Assembly (NCBI RefSeq): GCF_003265705.1
Contig: NW_020312904.1
Span: forward strand, 606,924-670,923
Length of the DNA stretch: 64,000 nt
Direction: 5' to 3'
From: Callorhinus ursinus
Taxonomy: Eukaryota; Chordata; Mammalia; Carnivora; Otariidae
Made by a program: the position numbers and the translations under genes. Below are positions 44,272-54,020 of the stretch, piece after piece. The notes under the pieces were generated by a model that made no database searches, was not told where the DNA came from, and was given only the letters and a program-made list of their open reading frames with translations. Position 1 is the first letter of the stretch. Each line of letters opens with the position of its first letter.

Positions 44272-47200
44272 CGTGGGTCCTCCCAGCAGCACATGGTGCC
44301 CCTCACCCCGAAGATCTGCTCCCCCAGGCTCCGGGAGGGGACAGCAGTCTGACGCGCGGCACAGAGAACAGGATCGTTTTAAACAAAGGAGCTGGACCTC
44401 CCCCGTCCTTCCGCTCCCTCACTCTGCCTCACAGGGTCTTCATCCTCCTTGTGGGCACAGCCTCTTCTGCTCAGAAAGACCCAGAATGGGAAGAGTCTTC
44501 CATGGAGGACAGGTCTGTCAGACTGGACGTGTGCATCGGCTTCACGGACTCTTATTCCCCTGGCACTGGAGACCCGGAAAGTTCTGGAGGGTGGTTTGCA
44601 TCGGGCGTTGGGGTTGTGGGCCCTGAGGAAACACGGTGGGTCCTCCAACTGGGGCAGGACCTCTGTGCTCTGGAGCGAGATGCTGAGCATCGGGGGCCGT
44701 GGGGCTGGGAGGGGGGCCGTGCGTCTACTGTGAGCCCACGAGCATCCAGGTGTGGGCGTCACAGCCCCCGGGCCCCGTGGGAAGCCCACCACCTCCAGGT
44801 GAGCCCCCACTGTGGGTCCCACAGGAAGACCCCGCTGACCCCGGGCATCACGGACGGGAAACCAGATGGGGACATGGGGCTTGGCTCACAGGGCGAGAGA
44901 CGGTTTAATTCCTGCTGATTGAACTTCACCTCGCAAGGGAATCTAACATGGAATCTAACATGGAAATTTTAATTCCTCCTTAAAATTTTTGTAAGGGGAG
45001 AGGGCTCACATTCAGATTCGGGACATCTCTGGCTGCTGTTTTATGGCTGGAGCGTCCAGGGCTTTTTTGCAGCAGAACCTCTGTGAGCCATGCCGGATAA
45101 GCACCGGGCACAACTCAGAAAAAGAACTGAAATCAAATCCTCAGCATTCTCGGACTTGACTGGTCATGATGCTGATCTGTTCCGGGGCATCTGCCCCCGG
45201 GGTCCGGCCCCAGAGCACAGGGTGGGGGGCAGCCCCCAACTCACAGCCCGATGGCTGGCTCCATCGCCTCAGGGCAGGAGGAAACAGTGTGTGGGCCCCC
45301 CACGTCTCCTTCCTGGCGCCTGCCTGCAGCACCCGCCGCTCACTCTGCCCAGGAGGGGGTGGGACTTTCTGACCAGGACGCACTTGCCGGGTCTGCCCTT
45401 GACCTCCCTCCCGCAGGAGATGGGCTCCCTCACAGCTGAGCCTCCATGACTCAGAGGCAGCTCAGGTGGGGCCAGGGCACAGGCTCGGGAGCGTCCAGGT
45501 GTGGTGGCGCCGGAGTGAGCCGCCCACGCAGTATACGGGGTGGAAGTTCCCCAAGGAGCCTCCTTCCTCCGAGGCTGGTGGCAGAGCCCAGAACTGGGGT
45601 CTCCTCTGGGTGGGGTGCGGTCCAGGGGCTAGCAGACCAGCGAGGGCCGGGGGCTCGGCCTGACAGAGGAGGGGGTGGAGGGCAGATGCGCTGAAGCAGC
45701 GTGTGCCACAGCCTTGTGGGGCAAGAGGGAAGTGGCCTCCCCCAGACAGAGCACCCGGTTCACCCGGTGAAGGTGAAGGTGCAAGTGGGTGTGTGGAGGT
45801 TTGCAGACCACAGACTAAGGGCTCCCGTGAAACGGTGGGCATCTGGGGGCAGGAAGGGAACACACGTGGGGAGGGGTGTTGTGCGTTACGCAGGAAGGTG
45901 CCGGCCGCCCTCCAGGACCTCTGTGCACCACAGTCAACAGAGGGGCCGCCCTGTCCCCTGAGCTGCAGGGGTCTCGGGGGAGAGGGGGCCACCAAACAAA
46001 TAAGCGACAGTGCGCGAGTGGATGGCAGGTGGAGGACGGAGGCCGGGGAGACCAAGGGCGAGGGCCCAGGGTGGTGGCGCGTGGCTCCCCTCCAGAGGCC
46101 AGGGGAGGCCCAAGGGGGACGATGGGCCGAGGGGGACGATGACCAGAGCGAGCTGCATGGTCTAGAGCAGGAGGGACCCTGGAGGCACATCATGGTTTCC
46201 AGACTTTCCTTCTCTGCTCCCCCTAGGGCAGCACGCTGCCCCCACCCCGGCCCCCGACAGAGCAGCCCAGGGCTTGTCTGGCAGAGCCCTCTGTCCAGCC
46301 CTGCCTGCCGGGAACTTTCTGGGGCCCAGGCACTTCCTTCTTTCACGGTTCTGCTGGAAGTTGCCATTCTCCGTTGTGGTCTCTCAGACACACCCCTGTT
46401 GTGCGGCATCCCCAAGGGCCCCCCACCTGTCGCGGCTGGACTTCCTGCAGTCCCGGCCCCCCTTCCTCATCTGCAGCTGGACTGGAACCTGCACCACACG
46501 GCGAGGCTGTGCCGCTCTGTTCCGGTGCGTTCTACCAGGGCTCCACTCTCCGTCTGCACGGAGACCCCTGGGATGTACGGTGTGCGGCTGCCCCCACCCC
46601 CTGGCCAGTGCCTGGTGGTTCCTGGGGCCTAGAGGGATGTGCCGGCCAGCGCTGCAGACCAGGACCACGTGTGTCCACGTCTGTGGGCAAAGACCCCACG
46701 GGTCCACGTCTGTGGGCGGACCCCTGCAGGAAGAGCTGGAGATTCTGACTCTGGGGGGCCTGTCCCTCCGTTCGTCAGAGAGGCCTGAGCCTTCTCTCTG
46801 GCCTTTGGTCAGGGCTTCAGCAACAAGGAGACTGGCCTGGGGCAAAGCGTGGGGGGCGTCGCGGATGCTTAGGTGTCGGGATTCCGATCTTGCTTCTTTC
46901 TGCACGGGGACTTCCAGTCCCCGCCGGCTGGGTCCCAACCTCTCCGGTCGACCCCGTCCAGATCTGAGCCCAGGACCATCATGTGGCACATGTGGCCAGC
47001 ATGTTCCCCACGGATGTGCTGGGCAGACTTCTTGGTGGGCAGCCCAGAGCGGTGAGGATGGTGTCTTTCCTGCAGAGGTTACCACGGGAGGAGGCCACGG
47101 AGCCTTGTGAGATGGTGGCCCCGTGGCTCCGTGTGTTGGGGGGGTCCCTGGCAGTGAGGGCAAGCTACTGACAGTCTGTGTGCACACCTGGAAAACCTGG

Positions 47201-47299
47201 TTCCGCTTTGCAGCAGAGTGTGGGTGGCGGAGGGCACTTGCAAGGGCGGTTTTCACATGTCTCTGTCCATCGGGACTTCCGAAGCAGAGACACTGTGGA
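44272..47299. other. GC- and CpG-rich unique DNA with one small AT-rich island
   Basis: An AT-rich island at about 44905-45000 carries a direct repeat of 'ggaatctaacat' (44939, 44951). The remainder is GC-rich. The longest frames (45462-46415 minus, 317 codons; 46384-47256 minus, 290; 45703-46632 plus, 309) overlap each other on opposite strands, are Pro/Arg/Ser/Gly-rich and have no domain. I do not call them genes. A small duplication of 'ggtccacgtctgtgggc'-like words occurs at 46672-46720. Confidence 0.45.
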
Positions 47300-47450
47300 C
47301 AGGGGCTTCAGACAGACGCCTTCATTCTCACCCTCTGGAGGCTGAGGTCCAAGCTCATGGCACCATGGCCCCGCTGTCTGGGGAGGCCTGCTCCCCAGCG
47401 GGCAGCTGCCCCCTCGCTGTGTCCTCCTGTGACGGAAGGGGTGCGATTGC
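47300..47450 (+). mobile_element. MLT1-type LTR fragment
   Basis: 'gacgccttcattctcaccct', 'ctggaggctgaggtccaagc', 'tctggggaggcctgctcccc' and 'tcgctgtgtcctcctgtgac' match the first half of an MLT1-like LTR as recalled. Ends uncertain. Confidence 0.65.
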
Positions 47451-48908
47451 TTGGGGCCCCCAATACCAGCGCCGTGCGTGGTAACGCTTCCACATTCGCA
47501 TTTGGGGAGGGGGACGTGGGCACTCAGGCTGCAGCTACGCCCTTCACCCTTTCTCTCCCTTCATTTCCCAGCTGGGCATCCGAGTCCTGGAGGGACCAGT
47601 GGCTTCCCCACGAGACCCGTGGGTCCTGACCAGAGTCGGTTCGCGTCCTCTGTGGTACCAGAGCAGCGTCTTCTCCGTGGGGAGTGGGCCCACTCCTTGC
47701 ATGGGCTGCAATCCAGCAGGAGCATGCAGGACCCCAAGCTGGGACCCTCGCGGCCATGTGCGTGTGAGGAGGTTAGCAGTCTCAACCAGGCATAGGATAT
47801 TTTTAATTAGTAGACCTCAACTTTGACTTGTTCCTGATTTTAAAGGACACTTTTATTATAAAACTAAAAAAAAAAAAAAAAAAGCTCATTATAGTGGGTC
47901 TGGAAAACACTGAAAGACACAAAGAAGAAAATTAAAAATAAATCATCCATAACTTGGCTGCCCAGACACAATTCCTGTTAATTTTTCTGATGTACTTCCT
48001 ACCAAAGTTGTATCTTTTTGAGATTGTTATGTAGAGAGCACAGGAGTCATGTCCCACACCTACCCCATCCTTAAAATAGCTGATTCCTAATTAAAAGCTT
48101 TTTCGTTATCATGAGAAATAAGCTGTAGTCAGATCTGCCTGTGTGCATTGTGTATTCTTTCGTATTACGTTACTGACGCCACGAATACAAATGAACCTCA
48201 TTCTTCTGTTGTCTTCCAGTTAGAACAAAACACAGGCACATCCAAAGGCTGTGTGTTGGCAGGAGGGCGTGACCGTGAGCCCCCAGGAGACATGGAGGCA
48301 CTGAGGGCAGGCCGCGGTGTCCAAGTGTCTGCTTGGGATCCAAGGGTGCTGCGTGGGGAAGCCTCTAGAAAAGCCGTGTTCATTATTGACTCGGGGGCCG
48401 GCAAGAGGCCCCACCAGCCCGAGACCACTTGCCGGCCCCGCGGTGGATGGGGCCCCAGAGCCTGCCCACTCTAAGCCTCAGCCGCGCCTGGCGTGGGCAC
48501 TTGTCAGCTCCTAGGCTTACCCGAGCTTCCAGCGTTGCAGGGAGAGTGCGCTCACTCAGGAGGTGCTTCACTGAGGCAGCCTGGCTGCCTACCTTCCAGC
48601 CGAGCAGAGAAGCACTCGTCTCTGGACAGTCCCTGCCTGCATAGCCTACTCCCGGCACGTCACGTGGCCAGGCTGGCCAGTGTGGCGGTCAGGGGGGACT
48701 GAGCAGCTGAGGGTCAGCAGAGAAGGGGGTTAGTCAGCGGCAGGCGGGCAGAGCTTGGTGGAGGGGCTGGGCCGCGAGGGGGCCTGGTGCGGGGGTCCAG
48801 AGCGTGGCCGGTGGTGCTCTGACCCAGGACCGGCTTGCTGCCCCTTCCATGGGAAAGACTTGATGTGATCCCTGGTCGTGCAGTTTAATCTTTTAGCAAG
48901 TAATGGCC
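47451..48908. other. Unique DNA with an A18 run and an old AT-rich tract
   Basis: A run of about eighteen A lies at 47866-47883. The AT-rich part 47884-48060 ('ggaaaacactgaaagacaca', 'atcatccataacttggctgc', 'ttaatttttctgatgtactt') looks like an old interspersed repeat whose family I cannot name. 48240-48890 is GC-rich with nothing recognised. Confidence 0.45.
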
Positions 48909-49644
48909 ACGTCAGAAAAGATTACCTTAACAATTTCCAACAACAACAACAATACCACTTATAAAAACATCTGAAGCAAGAAATGCTTAGGAACAAAGTA
49001 AGTACAGTGTGTACAAGGCCCCTCCAAAGCCCTGATGAGAGACATTTAAAACCAAGTACATACGTGGAAGGACATGTTTGTGGGTCAGAAGACAAATGTC
49101 CACAGCTTACCCCACAGGTCTGTAGAGTCCGTGTAATCCCAAATAAAGTCCCAGAAGACCCTTTATTGAGTTGACAGGCTGAGTCTAAAATTTATGCAGA
49201 AATACTAAGGTTGAAATAGCTTAAACATTTTGGAAATAAGAAACAATGTTGGAGGATTTCTGTTTCCCAATTTCAAGATTTACCGTAAAACACCATGGAC
49301 AAGACAGCATCATATGGGCAGAAGGAAAGGAAGATGGATAGAGCAGAACAGAGAAGCCAGGAATGGATGTCTTCATGGAAACACTACGAATTTTAATCCT
49401 ACTCCATACTGTGCACAAGCTTTGGCGGAAAATGGGTTGTAGATGAAATGAAAGTATAGAATCACTAGAAGAAAACATGTGGACACAGTCTTTGTCACCT
49501 CAGTGTAGGCAGATGTTTTGTATACAGACAAAAGAAAAAAGCCATGAAAGAAGAAAAAAATCAATACATTGCACTTAATCAAAATTAAAAACATTCCTTA
49601 TTTGAAAGTCACTGTTAAGAACACCACAAGGCATGGGTGCCTGG

Positions 49645-49654
49645 NNNNNNNNNN
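49645..49654. other. Assembly gap (10 N) with duplicated flanks, probably false
   Basis: The 47 bases before the gap (49598-49644) are identical to the 47 bases after it (49655-49701), from 'ttatttgaaagtcactgtta' to 'ggcatgggtgcctgg'. Two contig ends that overlap were apparently joined without merging. The true sequence probably has one copy and no gap. Confidence 0.95.
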
Positions 49655-49673
49655 TTATTTGAAAGTCACTGTT

Positions 49674-49811
49674 AAGAACACCACAAGGCATGGGTGCCTG
49701 GGTGGCTCAGATGGTTAAGCGTCTGCCTTCGGCTCAGGTCGTGATCCCGGAGTCCTGGGATCAAGTCCCGCATCGGGCTCCCTGCCCTTTGGGAGCCTGC
49801 TTCTCCCTCTG

Positions 49812-49853
<42 letters not shown>

Positions 49854-49906
49854 AAATAAATAAATAAAATCTTTAAGAAAAAAAAAAAAAGAACACCACA
49901 AGGCAT
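49674..49906 (+). mobile_element. Young full-length carnivore SINE with 18-bp target duplication
   Basis: Body 49692-49888 begins 'gggtgcctgggtggctcaga' and carries box A and box B of a tRNA-type RNA polymerase III promoter ('tggctcag..', 'gatcaagtcc'), a middle with 'gcttctccctctgcctctct', a pure (CT)n run of about 16 units, an (AAAT)n stretch, AATCTTT and A13. The 18-bp target duplication 'aagaacaccacaaggcat' is identical at 49674-49691 and 49889-49906. The CT tract is uninterrupted but for one TG, so the insertion is recent. The head is arctoid-like. Confidence 0.97.
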
Positions 49907-50007
49907 GCCACGAAGTAGCAGCGAGTGTTTGTCATCCATATGTCTCTGAAGAGACTTTCATCCAGGATAGAAAGAGCTGGTACAACTCAACTATATTTTA
50001 AAGAATA

Positions 50008-51632
50008 AACATTGTTAAAATGTTTATGCTACCCAGAGCAATCTATACCTTCAATGCCATCCCGATAAAAATTCCAATGACATTTTTCAAAGTGCTGGAA
50101 CAAATAATCCTAAAATTTGTATGGAACCAGAAAAGACCCCAGATCGCCAAGGTAATGTTGAAAAAGAAAAACAAAGCTGGGGGCATCACTTTGCCCAATT
50201 TCAAGCTGTATTACAAAGCAGTGATCACCAAGACAGCATGGTACTGGCACAAAAACAGACATATAGACCAATGGAACAGAATAGAGAGCCCAGATATGTA
50301 TCCTCAACTCTATGGTCAAATAATCTTCAACAAAGCAGGAAAAAATATGCAATGGAAAAAAGAGAGTCTCTTCAATAAATGGTGCTGGGAAAATTGGACA
50401 GCCACATGCAGAAGAATGAACCTCGACCATTCTCTAACACCACACACAAAGATAAACTCAAAGTGGATGAAAGACCTCAATGTGAGACGGGAATCCATCA
50501 AAATCCCAGAGGAGAACGTAGGCAGTAACCTCTTTGACATCGGCCACAGCAACTTCTTTCAAGATACATCTCCAAAAGCTAGTGAAACAAAAGCAAAAAT
50601 GAACTTTTGGGACTTCATGAAGATAAAAAGCTTCTGCACAGCAAAGGAAACAGTCAACAAAACAAAGAGGCAACCCACAGAATGGGAGAAGATATTTGCA
50701 AATGACAGCACAGACAAAGGGCTGGTATCCAAGATCTATAAAGAACTTCTCAAACTCAACACCCAAAAAACAAATACTCAAGTCAAAAAGTGGGCAGAAG
50801 ATATGAAAAGACACTTCTCTGAAGGAGACATACAAATGGCTAACAGACACATGAAAAAATGTTCATCATCATTAGCCATCAGGGAAATTCAAATCAAAAC
50901 CACACGGAGATACCACCTTACACCAGTTAGAATGGCAAAAATGGACAGGGCAAGAAACAACAAATGCTGGAGAGGTTGTGGAGAAAGGGGAACCCTCTTA
51001 CACTGTTGGTGGGAATGCAAGTTGGTGCAGCCGCTTGGAAAACAGTATGGAGGTTCCTCAAAAACTTAAAAATAGAGCTACCCTATGACCCAGCAATTGC
51101 ACTCCTGGGTATTTACCCCAAAGACACGGATGTAGTGAAAAGAAGGGCCATATGCACCCTAATGTTCATAGCAGCAATGTCTGCAACAGCCAAATGGTGG
51201 AAGGAACCGGGATGCCCTTCAACAGATGAATGGATGAAGAAGATGTGGTCCATAGATACAATGGAATATGACTCAGCCATCAGAAAGGATGAATACCCAA
51301 CTTTTACATCAACGTGGATGGGACTGGAGCAGATTATGCTCAGTGAAATAAATCAAGCAGAGAAAGTCAATTCTCATATGGTTTCACTTACTTGTGGAAC
51401 CTAAGGAATAACATGGAGGACATTAGGAGAAGGAAGGGAAAATGAGTTGGGGGGGAAATCGGAGGGAGAGATGAACCATGAGAGACGATGGACTCTGAGA
51501 AACAATCTGAAGGTTCTGGGGGGGTGGGGGATGGGTTAACCTGGTGATGGGTATTAAGGAGGGCACGCACTGCATGGAGCACTGGGTGTTATATGAAAAC
51601 AATAAATCATGGATCGCCACATCAAAAAAAAA
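50008..51632 (+). mobile_element. Younger 5'-truncated L1 LINE insertion
   Basis: Starts inside ORF2 at about 50008 ('ttaaaatgtttatgctaccc') and runs through the ORF2 end (51404) and a short 3' UTR with a G-rich tract ('tctgggggggtgggggatgg' near 51517) and 'aataaatcatggatcgccac', closing in an A9 run at 51624-51632. Much closer to an active L1 sequence than the surrounding L1 DNA. A target duplication was not found, so one end may be rearranged. Confidence 0.93.
50020..51404 (+). pseudogene. L1 ORF2 C-terminal third (reverse transcriptase end and Cys-rich domain), frameshifted
   Basis: ORF2p of L1 is the endonuclease/reverse transcriptase that copies LINE and SINE RNA into the genome. Here only roughly the last 460 residues of a normal protein of about 1,275 remain. 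From the first Met (50020) the frame reads the region after the polymerase core with landmarks such as [14 protein letters not shown] '[10 protein letters not shown]', '[11 protein letters not shown]', '[10 protein letters not shown]' and '[18 protein letters not shown]'. It then reads the Cys-rich stretch [19 protein letters not shown], whose C-x3-C…H-C pattern is intact. Near 51036 a frameshift moves the match to the frame that ends at 51404 ('PYDPAIALLGIYPKD', 'FIAAMSATAKWW', 'MEYDSAIRKDEY', final SLTCGT). The endonuclease and polymerase catalytic parts are absent, so the copy cannot be functional. Frames upstream of 50020 belong to older L1 DNA. Confidence 0.95.
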
Positions 51633-51636
51633 TTAT

Positions 51637-51830
51637 ATCAATTTACATTCCCAGAAGCAGTGGTGTTTGAGAGGACCTGTTTCTCCATACTCTTGCCAGC
51701 AAAAGCTGTTATGTTATAAAGTGTTGACAATCTGGTTAGGAAAAAGTGATGCCTTATTGTTGTTTTAATCCATTTCTTTAACTATGAGTAGCATTATACA
51801 TCTTTTAATATGTTTATTGGACAAAAAAAT
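51637..51830 (-). mobile_element. Inverted L1 ORF2 fragment directly after the young L1
   Basis: 'atcaatttacattcccagaa', 'cctgtttctccatactcttg', 'gtgttgacaatctggttagg' and 'agcattatacatcttttaat' follow inverted L1 ORF2 (the segment that reads '..tttacattcccaccaacag..'). Its orientation is opposite to the L1 pieces on both sides. It is a separate insertion or a local inversion. Confidence 0.7.
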
Positions 51831-51837
51831 AAAAAAT

Positions 51838-52500
51838 AAAAAAGATCAAAACTTTGAAACAGACACTTTTCAAAAGAATGTTTGCGATAAATGTTAGCGA
51901 GAGCAAGAAGAGATGTCACCAAGGTTGTGCGTCAGACAGCACAAAGCCACGCTGCGAGGAGCCACGGCTGCCAGACCAGACCAAGTGCGGAGAAGAATGC
52001 CATGCCTCGTTGGTAGGAATGCACGGTGACCCAGCTTTAGAGAACGGTTGGCATTTTCTTAGAAAGTTAGATGTGCATGTAGCGCAGGGCCCAGCAGCAC
52101 TGTTCTAATTGCTTGTGAGCGCCATGGCTCGGGATGGACCTGCAGACCACCCGTGAGGCCGATCCTGGTGGAGGGCATGGGTGTGGTGCTGTGTGCGGTG
52201 TGTTTCTATTCTGAACATGGAACGTGTGAGCCCTGACTCAGAATGAAGAGTCATGAGCTGCCGGGACACGAAGAGCACGGGACACAGAGGCGTCCTGTGT
52301 GAGTCTCTGTATTAAATCCGATGGACAGTGACAGAGCCGGAGGGAGCCGGCCCTGAGCGGCCGGGCTGACTGGGGACGGGCTCCAGAACAGCTCTGCAGG
52401 CCGGTGTGGGGTGCACATTTGGCAAAACCCACGAAACTGAACTCTTAAAATGGGTACATATTGTGTATTTTATCAATTATACCTCAATTAAGTGGGAATA
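51838..52500 (+). mobile_element. Old L1 LINE, 3' part with 3' end
   Basis: 'gaaacagacacttttcaaaa' and 'gaatgccatgcctcgttggtaggaat'-type DNA continue the ORF2 order of the L1 at 48.9-50.0 kb. 52418-52500 ('tttggcaaaacccacgaaac', 'tgggtacatattgtgtattt', 'atcaattatacctcaattaa') is the classic 3' end of an old (L1ME/L1MC-type) element. Together the two halves suggest one old L1 spanning about 48.9-52.5 kb with later insertions. Confidence 0.75.
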
Positions 52501-52559
52501 AAATGATCTGGAAATAAGTATAAAGAATTGACAAATGATTTGTGCCATACCATGCAGTG

Positions 52560-52655
52560 GGATGCACACACACACAGAATACACACATAAGCATGTGCAC
52601 GTTACACACGTAACTACACACACGCATATGTGGGCATGCATTCCTGCACATGCAC
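52560..52655. repeat. Degenerate (CA)n-type microsatellite
   Basis: 'gcacacacacacagaataca' then 'cacacataagcatgtgcacg' and 'taactacacacacgcatatg'. Interrupted alternating purine-pyrimidine DNA. Confidence 0.85.
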
Positions 52656-53459
52656 ATTATAAAGGGAATAAATAAGGATATATTTTTATATTATATGGGT
52701 TTATGTATTTAAGGGGAAAATCGCACAATTGGATTGACCAATGATTGGTTGGCATTGATCGGTGTTGCCGTGGTGGCTGCTAGACAGCGAGGCTGCAGTC
52801 AGCCTGCCCTCACGTTTCCCACAGCTCAGGTCAGTGACCCTGCAGGTGAGCCACCTGGGTGGGGAGATTGGCTTTCTGGCTCTGACACTGGAGCACGGGG
52901 TCACCACGGGCATGTCTCCAGACCCCAGCCAGGCAAGGCGGGTCCACCCCCTTTCCTGGTCTCAGAGCGCTTTGCCGTTCTTCATGTTACCATTGCAAAG
53001 ACGTGTAGATTGGGTCCAAGGATGTGGGTCCTGCTTTGTGTCTACACCCACCGAAGAAACCACTGCCTGTGGGAAAGGTGTTTGTTTGGTGGCTTCTAAT
53101 TCCCTCTTTCCCACACGCTTTGCACACTGCTCTCTCCCCCTCACCTCCTAGCCTGAGCACATTTGTAAAACAAGCCATTCTCTTCCCAGGAAGAAGGCAC
53201 GCCATCTGTCTGCCTAGTCTCTAGAAACATCTCCTGAAAACCTCAGTAGGATCTAATGGTGCCAGCTCCAAATGGTTTAGTTTTCTCAGGAGATGGGAAA
53301 TAGGCCGATATCTTTCTGATAGACCCTGACCTTCATGGGTTATTGCCAGAACTCAGGAAAAGAGGAATTTCCTGTGGGGTGAAGGGCCTGGGTACAGCTG
53401 TAGTCATTCTGGGAAACACCCGCTCACCTGCCTGAATGCCGGGCAACTGTGACACAATG
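52656..53459. other. Unique DNA, no gene recognised
   Basis: AT-rich to about 52740, then mixed. No repeat or supported exon. Confidence 0.4.
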
Positions 53460-54020
53460 AGGGTGGGGCCTCAGCTCCATGGGTCCAGCTCCTTGGGCCT
53501 CAACTCCTTGGGCCTCAGCTCCTGGATCTCACCTTCTTGGGTCTCAGTTCCTTGTTCTCAACTCCTTGGGCCTCAGCTCCCTGGACCTCAACTCCTTGGG
53601 CCTCAGCCCCATGGGTCTCAGCACCTAGGGTCTCAATCCCTTGGGTCTCAGATCTTGGGCCTTAGCTCCTTGGATCTCATCTGTTTGGACCTCAGCTCAT
53701 TGGTCTCAGCCCAATGGGTGTCAGCTCCTTGGGTGTCAGCCCCTTGGGTCTCAGCTCCTTGAGCCTCAGCCCCTGGGATCTCACCTTCTTGGGCCTCAGC
53801 TCCTTGGGTCTCAGCTCCTTGGGTCTCACCTCCCTGGACCTCAGCCCCTTGGAGCTCAGCCCCTTGGATCTCAGCTCCTTTGGTGTTGGGTCCTTGGGTC
53901 TCAGGTCCTTGGGTCTCAGCTCCTTGGATCTCAGCTCCTTTGGTCTCAGCTCCTTGGATCTCTGCTCCCTGGGCCTCAGCTCCTCGGGCCTCAGTCCCTT
54001 CAGCCTCAGCTCCGTGGGCT
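53460..54020. repeat. 15-bp minisatellite, about 36 units
   Basis: The unit is 'cagctccttgggtct' with many variants (cagcccc, caactcc, ggatct, gggcct) and several 14-bp units with one-base deletions. Length about 550 bp. The period is a multiple of three, so long frames stay open on both strands. Forward frames read LSSLG-, QLLGP- or APWVS-like repeats and the reverse frame reads an ETQGAE-like repeat. The 14-bp units shift the frame several times, which argues against selection on a protein. Composition is strand-biased (few A on the plus strand outside CAGC). Confidence 0.97.

Larger units (their letters stand above)
48909..50005 (+). mobile_element. Old L1 LINE (ORF2 region), left part of a nested cluster
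   Basis: Plus-strand ORF2 order: 'aacaacaataccacttataa', 'gatgagagacatttaaaacc', 'ggaaggacatgtttgtgggt', 'ggaggatttctgtttcccaa', 'aagacagcatcatatgggca', 'gaaaatgggttgtagatgaa', 'tagaagaaaacatgtggaca' and 'cagcgagtgtttgtcatccat'. Many substitutions and stops. A young SINE interrupts it at 49692 and a younger L1 lies at its right end. The element appears to resume at about 51838, so it is the host of both. Confidence 0.8.

Noticed and set aside
45090..45449. 119-codon plus frame starting MPDKHRAQLRKR
   Set aside because: The start context is acceptable, but the frame soon turns into low-complexity Pro/Gly/Arg sequence and an opposing frame is also open; no domain.
45462..47256. Two long reverse open frames (317 and 290 codons) and an opposing 309-codon frame
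   Set aside because: They overlap on opposite strands, carry no recognisable domain or splice sites, and reflect few stop codons in GC-rich DNA.
49692..49765. tRNA gene
   Set aside because: The tRNA-like box A/box B segment is the head of a SINE with CT tract, A-tail and target duplication, not a folded functional tRNA.
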